Positions 6,808 through 9,944 of a stretch of DNA of 9,944 nt are shown here, piece by piece (positions within the stretch are counted from its first letter, which is position 1; each line of letters opens with the position of its first letter). The DNA is from JANRLJ01 sp033762735 (GTDB lineage Bacteria; Chloroflexota; Anaerolineae; Aggregatilineales; Phototrophicaceae): positions 1 to 9,944 of the forward strand of contig JANRLJ010000131.1 of NCBI GenBank assembly GCA_033762735.1. Direction: 5' to 3'. A program made the position numbers and the translations under genes. The notes under the pieces are model-generated. The model did not search any database. It was given only the letters and a program-made list of their open reading frames with translations, and was not told the DNA's origin.

Positions 6808-6837
6808 TTGACAATTATATAGACCAGTCATTATAAT
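6808..6837 (+). promoter_or_regulatory. Strong sigma70 promoter of the TetR-family gene
   Basis: A perfect consensus -35, TTGACA (6808-6813), and a perfect -10, TATAAT (6832-6837), are separated by 18 bp. Transcription should begin near 6843-6845, giving a leader of only about 16 nt before the ATG at 6860. Two consensus hexamers together are unlikely by chance. A strong promoter that its own product can shut off suits an autoregulated repressor. Confidence 0.88.
6814..6837. promoter_or_regulatory. Operator 1, probable binding site of the TetR-family repressor
   Basis: This is a 24-bp imperfect palindrome with outer arms ATTATA and TATAAT and inner GAC/GTC around a CA centre; 18 of the 24 positions are symmetric. 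It starts directly after the -35 and covers the spacer and -10, so a bound repressor would block RNA polymerase. The TAGACC-type core resembles the boxes known for Bacillus LmrA/YxaF (QdoR), the family of the adjacent regulator. A second copy lies at 7466. Confidence 0.8.
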
Positions 6838-6859
6838 CAGGGTAAGGTTAGGTAAAACG

Positions 6860-7423
6860 ATGACATCCGCACGCGACCAGATTATTGAAGCGACCTGTGA
6901 ACTGCTCGAACTGCAAGGCTATCACGCCACCGGGCTGAACCAGATCATCAAGGAAAGCGGCAGCCCGAAGGGATCGCTGTACTACTACTTCCCCGGCGGC
7001 AAGGAAGAACTGACCGCCGAAGCGATCAACCGCGTGGGGCAAATCGTCTTGCAGCGCATCCGCAATAATCTGGCGGCCATTGATGACTCGGCGGAAGCCA
7101 TCAGCAGTTTCATCGAGAACATCGCCTACAACGTGGAAGCCTCCGGCTACAAGGCAGGCGGCCCGATCACAACCGTCGCACTGGAAACGGCGGCGACCAA
7201 TGAACGACTGCGCGAGGAGTGTCACCGAATTTACGCCGGGTGGCAGGCGGCATTTGCTGATAAGCTGCGCTCCGGTGGCATGAGCGATGAACGCGCCGAA
7301 CGTCTGGCCTCCGTAATGATCGCCATGCTGGAAGGCGGGATTATCCTGTGCCGCACCAGCCGCAGTCCACAGCCTTTGCGCGACATTGCACAGGAGATGG
7401 CTGCACTCATCAGCAGCAATTAA
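6860..7423 (+). CDS. TetR/AcrR-family repressor, LmrA/YxaF-like
   Basis: The 187-residue protein has the N-terminal TetR DNA-binding domain. The helix-turn-helix region spans about 24-45, with GYHATGLNQII, then ESGSPKGSLYYYFPGGKEEL (32-51), which is very like the LmrA/YxaF (QdoR) group. The C-terminal two thirds (about 60-187) is the helical ligand-binding and dimer domain, with GGPITTVALET (100-110) typical of this group. Known: family members repress neighbouring genes and release DNA when a small molecule, often aromatic or drug-like, binds. Inferred: it represses itself through the operator at 6814 and the downstream operon through the one at 7466. ATG 6860 is preceded by a modest AGG seven bases upstream. 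The ligand cannot be told from sequence. Confidence 0.92.
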   Translation: MTSARDQIIEATCELLELQGYHATGLNQIIKESGSPKGSLYYYFPGGKEELTAEAINRVGQIVLQRIRNNLAAIDDSAEAISSFIENIAYNVEASGYKAGGPITTVALETAATNERLREECHRIYAGWQAAFADKLRSGGMSDERAERLASVMIAMLEGGIILCRTSRSPQPLRDIAQEMAALISSN

Positions 7424-7436
7424 CATTTAAGCAAGC

Positions 7437-7456
7437 ACGGCGCACAGCCGTTTTTT
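7437..7456 (+). terminator. Short intrinsic terminator after the repressor gene
   Basis: A five-pair GC-rich stem, ACGGC (7437-7441) and GCCGT (7447-7451) with loop GCACA, is followed at once by a run of six T ending at 7456. The stem is short, so termination may be partial. It lies 13 bp after the repressor's stop and just before the next operator, separating the repressor from the operon. Confidence 0.6.
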
Positions 7457-7457
7457 C

Positions 7458-7487
7458 TTGCGACGATTATATAGACTGGTCTACAGA
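7458..7487 (+). promoter_or_regulatory. Candidate promoter of the redox operon
   Basis: TTGCGA (7458-7463) and TACAGA (7482-7487) are spaced 18 bp, the same geometry around the operator as in the repressor's promoter. The -35 matches four of six positions and the -10 only three of six, so this would be a weaker promoter. The predicted leader would be very short, under about 12 nt, but would still include the ribosome-binding site at 7490-7495. Confidence 0.4.
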
Positions 7488-7489
7488 AG
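7466..7489. promoter_or_regulatory. Operator 2, upstream of the redox operon
   Basis: The left side repeats operator 1 exactly for eleven bases (ATTATATAGAC). The core, TAGACTGGTCTA (7472-7483), is symmetric at ten of twelve positions. The outer right arm (CAGAAG) is poor, because it merges into the ribosome-binding site of the next gene. The site ends about ten bases before the start codon, so a bound repressor would block initiation. Confidence 0.78.
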
Positions 7490-7502
7490 AAGGAGTGGAA
7501 TG

Positions 7503-8429
7503 ATGAAGGTTCTGGTGTACGGTGGAACGGGTTCACAGGGCGGCGGTGTCGTATGGAAACTGCTGGAAAAAGGCCACACCCCCTATATCCTCACGCGCCA
7601 TCCCGAAAAAGCACAGCCGATGGTGAACGCGGGTGCACAGACCATCGCGGGCGATCTGAGCGACCCCGACAGCCTGCGCACCGCCAGCGAACAGGTGGAC
7701 GCAATTTCGCTCATGCTCCCGGCGTTCGTGCCCGACCCGACGCAAACCCCGACCTTCGCCCGCAACGCGATTGATGCGGCCAAGGCAGCGGGCAACAAGT
7801 TCATCGTCTACAACACCAGCGGCCCGGTCATCGTGGAGCGTACTGGCAACCCGGCCTATGACACCCGTCTGGACATCATCGACTATCTCAAGCAGAGCGG
7901 CGTCCCCTCCGTCATCATCCAGCCGACGGCCTATATGGAAAACCTGCTCGGTCCGTGGACGCGCCCCAACATCATCGAACGCGACACCCTCTCCTACCCG
8001 GTGGAAGATCAGACTCCGCTCGGCTGGATTGCGACCGAAGACGTGGGCGCACTGATTGTCGCGGCGCTGGAACGCCCGGAACTCGCCGGGCAGCACTTCA
8101 TCGTCAGCGGCGTACAAAACCTGACCGGGCCGGAACTGGCTGCGCAGTTCACCACAGGGCTGGGTCGCCCGATTCAGTACTACTCGATGCCGCTGGAAGA
8201 ATTCGGTGCGGCGCTGGACACGGCCTTTGGTCCCGGCGCAGGCGAAGGCGGCATCCAGGGCTATAAGTTCCAGCGGGAAAACGCCGACAAGCTGACCATG
8301 TGGGTGGATATGACCCCGGTGCTGGAAAAACTCCCGGTGAAGATGACCAGCGCGGCGGAATGGGCGGCCAAGTTCAAGCAGGCTTTTGCGCCGATGAGCA
8401 CACAGATGAACGAGGCACAGAACGCATGA
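7503..8429 (+). CDS. NmrA-like NAD(P)-binding protein (atypical SDR)
   Basis: The 308-residue protein opens with MKVLVYGGTGSQGG, a Rossmann nucleotide-binding loop GxxGxxG (7-13). A basic TRHPEK stretch at the end of the second strand suggests NADP(H) preference. GDLSDPDSL, then YNTSG and QPTAYMENLLGPW, follow in the order typical of NmrA-family atypical short-chain dehydrogenases. The classic YxxxK catalytic pair is not evident, as usual in this family, where some members are redox sensors and others reductases. Start choice: AAGGAG (7490-7495) is seven bases from ATG 7503 and four from ATG 7500, so 7503 is preferred. A TTG at 7458 in the same frame would translate through the operator and is rejected. 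It is the first gene of a three-gene operon and overlaps the next by 4 bp. Confidence 0.9.
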   Translation: MKVLVYGGTGSQGGGVVWKLLEKGHTPYILTRHPEKAQPMVNAGAQTIAGDLSDPDSLRTASEQVDAISLMLPAFVPDPTQTPTFARNAIDAAKAAGNKFIVYNTSGPVIVERTGNPAYDTRLDIIDYLKQSGVPSVIIQPTAYMENLLGPWTRPNIIERDTLSYPVEDQTPLGWIATEDVGALIVAALERPELAGQHFIVSGVQNLTGPELAAQFTTGLGRPIQYYSMPLEEFGAALDTAFGPGAGEGGIQGYKFQRENADKLTMWVDMTPVLEKLPVKMTSAAEWAAKFKQAFAPMSTQMNEAQNA

Positions 8430-9058
8430 GGATTGATGTCTTTCACGATACGGCCTGCCCCTGGTGCCGTGTGGGCAAGGCCAATCTGAAACGTGCGCTG
8501 GCGCAGTGGGACGGCGACCCGGTGACGGTGGAATATCACACCTTTTTCCTGAACGCCGATATTCCCGCCGAAGGCTATGACTTCCGTGCGTATATGACCG
8601 CCAAAGGCGGCGGGCAGGTGCCGCTGGAGCAGTGGTTCGCCGCCCCGCGTGAGGCAGGCCGCCGCGCTGGAATCACGTTCAACTTCGAGACGATCACCCG
8701 CGCCCCCAACACGCTGCTGTCACACCGGCTGATCGCGCTCACGCCAGAGCCGCACAGGGAGGCCATGATCGACGCGCTCTATGCCGCCTACTTCGAGCAT
8801 GGCCGCGACATCGGCGATCTGGATGTCCTGGTGGAAACCGCCGTCGCGGTAGGGCTGGAGGGTGAGGATATCCGTCAGCAGCTTCTCAGCGACGCCAAAG
8901 AAGCCGAAGTCCTGGGCGAAGCCGAGCAAGCCCATCGGCTGGGCATCACAGGCGTACCGTTTTTCGTCTTTAACAATACCTATGCTTTTAGCGGTGCGCA
9001 GCCCCCGGAGATTTTCCTCCGCGCCATGCGCCAGGCCGCCGAGTTCCAGAGGAGCTAA
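8426..9058 (+). CDS. FrnE/DsbA-like thioredoxin-fold protein with CPWC motif
   Basis: The 210-residue cytoplasmic protein, without a signal peptide, begins MRIDVFHDTACPWC. It has the redox pair Cys11-Pro-Trp-Cys14 at the end of the first strand, a large helical insertion (about 50-160), and the cis-proline loop GVPFF (Pro178) followed by VFNNTYAFSGAQPPEIF. This is the FrnE-like branch of the DsbA family, which includes dithiol oxidoreductases and relatives of hydroxychromene-carboxylate isomerase. The ATG overlaps the upstream stop in an ATGA (8426-8429), implying translational coupling, with GAGG eleven bases upstream. An in-frame extension back to 8300 lies inside the NmrA-like gene and is rejected. 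The role is probably thiol-disulfide chemistry linked to the ligand sensed by the repressor. The substrate is unknown. Confidence 0.9.
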   Translation: MRIDVFHDTACPWCRVGKANLKRALAQWDGDPVTVEYHTFFLNADIPAEGYDFRAYMTAKGGGQVPLEQWFAAPREAGRRAGITFNFETITRAPNTLLSHRLIALTPEPHREAMIDALYAAYFEHGRDIGDLDVLVETAVAVGLEGEDIRQQLLSDAKEAEVLGEAEQAHRLGITGVPFFVFNNTYAFSGAQPPEIFLRAMRQAAEFQRS

Positions 9059-9064
9059 TACCTG

Positions 9065-9697
9065 ATGAAAGTTGTCGTTTTTGGCGCAAGCGGGCGCACG
9101 GGAATTCCGCTGGTGCAGCAGGCCTTGAACGCCGGGCATGAAGTCGTCGCCTTCGTCCGCACGCCCTCCAGGCTGCCGATCAAACATGAACGGCTGTCGG
9201 TTGTGCAGGGTGATGTGATGAACGCCGGGGATGTGGAACGTGCCCTGGCAAGCAAGCCGGACGCGGTAATTACGGCGCTCTCGCCAACCAAAGGCACGCC
9301 GAAGGAAATGCTGCCGAAAGCGTCTGAAAACATCCTCAAGGCGATGAAGCAGCACAACATCCGTCGCATTGTCTGGATGACCGGCGCGGGTGTGCCTGCG
9401 CCGGAGGACAAGCCCAAGCCGATCAATCACGTGATTAAGTTTATGCTGAAGACGCTTTCGGGGGATGTGCTGAAAGCGTCCGAAGAGGCGGTGGATATGG
9501 TTCGCAGCAGTGACCGCGATTGGGTCGTGGTACGTGCGCCGATGCTGACGGATGGCGAACACACCGGCAAGTATCGCGTTGGCTGGGTGGGCGTAAATAC
9601 GGGCGCACGGCTGGCACGGGCAGACGCGGCTGACTTCCTGCTCAAGCAGGTGACAGACAGCAACTATCTGCGTAAAGCGCCGATGCTGAGCAATTAG
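9065..9697 (+). CDS. NAD(P)H-binding NmrA/SDR-like oxidoreductase
   Basis: The 210-residue protein has the nucleotide loop GASGRTG (7-13) after the first strand, FVRTPSRL as the basic second-strand end expected for NADP(H), and QGDVMNAGDVERAL. It also has RRIVWMTGAG in the central strand and DWVVVRAPMLTDGE toward the end. This fits the short NAD(P)H-binding family related to biliverdin reductase B and YhfK-type proteins. It is a distant relative of the first gene of the operon but about 100 residues shorter, lacking the C-terminal lid. AGAGGAG (9048-9054) overlaps the end of the FrnE-like gene and lies ten bases before ATG 9065; only 6 bp separate the genes, so they are one operon. The substrate is not evident. 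Confidence 0.88.
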   Translation: MKVVVFGASGRTGIPLVQQALNAGHEVVAFVRTPSRLPIKHERLSVVQGDVMNAGDVERALASKPDAVITALSPTKGTPKEMLPKASENILKAMKQHNIRRIVWMTGAGVPAPEDKPKPINHVIKFMLKTLSGDVLKASEEAVDMVRSSDRDWVVVRAPMLTDGEHTGKYRVGWVGVNTGARLARADAADFLLKQVTDSNYLRKAPMLSN

Positions 9698-9717
9698 TAA
9701 CAATACTTAAGTAGTTG

Positions 9718-9814
9718 CCCTCACCCCCCGACCCCCTCTCCCGACCGCTAACGCTGGGAGAGGGGAAGAAGGGCAATTACGCGAGAGCAAGTCCCTCTCC
9801 CTAAGGGAGAGGGA
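9718..9814. repeat. Palindromic repeat, copy D, first tandem unit
   Basis: CCCTCACCCCCC opens the unit. A perfect 10-bp stem follows, CCCCTCTCCC (9733-9742) and GGGAGAGGGG (9756-9765), with a 13-nt loop. A second hairpin, TCCCTCTCCC-TAA-GGGAGAGGGA (9792-9814), also has a perfect 10-bp stem. The unit starts 20 bp after the stop of the last operon gene and may form the 3' end of its transcript. No other gene lies between 9698 and 9944. Confidence 0.82.
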
Positions 9815-9851
9815 TTTAAGGCTTGTCCGGTATTGAGTTGGCGCTTTTCCG

Positions 9852-9944
9852 CCCTCACCCCCCGTCCCCCTCTCCCAACCGCTGACGCTAGGAGAGGGGG
9901 AGAAGACCAGGGAAGCGTGTTAAGTCCCTCTCCTTTGGGAGAGG
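9852..9944. repeat. Palindromic repeat, copy E, second tandem unit, cut by window end
   Basis: This repeats copy D with a 134-bp offset: CCCTCACCCCCC, then CCCCCTCTCC (9866-9875) pairing with GGAGAGGGGG (9891-9900) across a 15-nt loop. The start of the second hairpin (from 9925) is offset by 133 bp, a one-base indel. The loops are similar (CCGCTAACGCT against CCGCTGACGCT). The unit continues beyond the window. Confidence 0.8.

Noticed and set aside
6848..7426. Minus-strand reading frame of 192 residues exactly opposite the TetR-family gene
   Set aside because: The overlap is almost complete, but the plus-strand product has an unmistakable TetR DNA-binding domain with its own promoter and operator. 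The antisense product has no family features.
8300..8425. N-terminal extension of the FrnE-like protein back to 8300
   Set aside because: It would overlap the NmrA-like gene by 130 bp and encodes a Gly-rich sequence foreign to the family. The ATG at 8426 places CPWC at the normal distance from the start.
8720..9703. Minus-strand reading frame of 327 residues opposite the end of the operon
   Set aside because: It spans two plus-strand genes with clear motifs and a compact junction between them. The product is His/Arg-rich without domains, so it is a shadow.
9718..9944. CRISPR array
   Set aside because: The repeated units are long, self-complementary hairpins with similar spacers and a 134-bp period, unlike 25-40 bp repeats with unique spacers. 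No cas gene is present.

Overview
The window looks like a stretch of chromosome from a GC-rich environmental bacterium, probably a member of the Chloroflexota (Anaerolineae-like). That assignment is an inference. It rests on the style of the proteins: a membrane-anchored sulfite-oxidase-family enzyme, a CopC-CopD fusion with a cytochrome-like tail, and a membrane-anchored TIR-like protein rich in Thr-Ala-Thr-Ala. The many C/G-rich palindromic repeats between genes also fit. There are no rRNA, tRNA, CRISPR or phage signatures.

Left part (1-4134). A rightward gene (275-1930) encodes four transmembrane helices, then a twin-arginine motif and fifth helix, then a complete sulfite-oxidase-type molybdopterin domain. 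Converging on it from the right is a leftward pair: a TIR-like single-pass membrane protein (3211-3990), followed 21 bp later by a flavin-containing monooxygenase-like enzyme (2059-3189). A palindromic repeat separates the convergent ends.

Middle part (4135-6662). A second leftward pair consists of a 66-residue single-pass membrane protein followed by a 770-residue CopC-CopD fusion. The fusion has an intact predicted Cu(II) site in the CopC part. Its C-terminal cytochrome c-like tail has lost the heme-binding CxxCH motif. One copy of the palindromic repeat lies in frame inside its N-terminal coding region.

Right part (6663-9944). A TetR/AcrR repressor of the LmrA/YxaF type is read rightward from a near-ideal sigma70 promoter whose spacer and -10 box are covered by an imperfect palindrome. 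The same box recurs upstream of the next gene, after a small terminator. It begins a tightly packed three-gene operon: an NmrA-like NAD(P)-binding protein, a FrnE/DsbA-like CPWC protein overlapping it by 4 bp, and a second NAD(P)-binding NmrA/SDR protein 6 bp later. The likely logic is a self-limiting repressor that controls a small ligand-inducible redox operon. The window ends in two tandem copies of a 134-bp double-hairpin repeat unit.

The palindromic family (core CCCCTCTCC ... GGAGAGGGG followed by a G-run and TGAGG) occurs at 1935-2013, 4040-4126, 6351-6387, 9718-9814 and 9852-9944. The most interesting points are the lost heme site in the CopCD tail, the in-frame repeat in a signal-peptide region, the paired operators, the internal Tat-type helix and the degenerate TIR-like domain.
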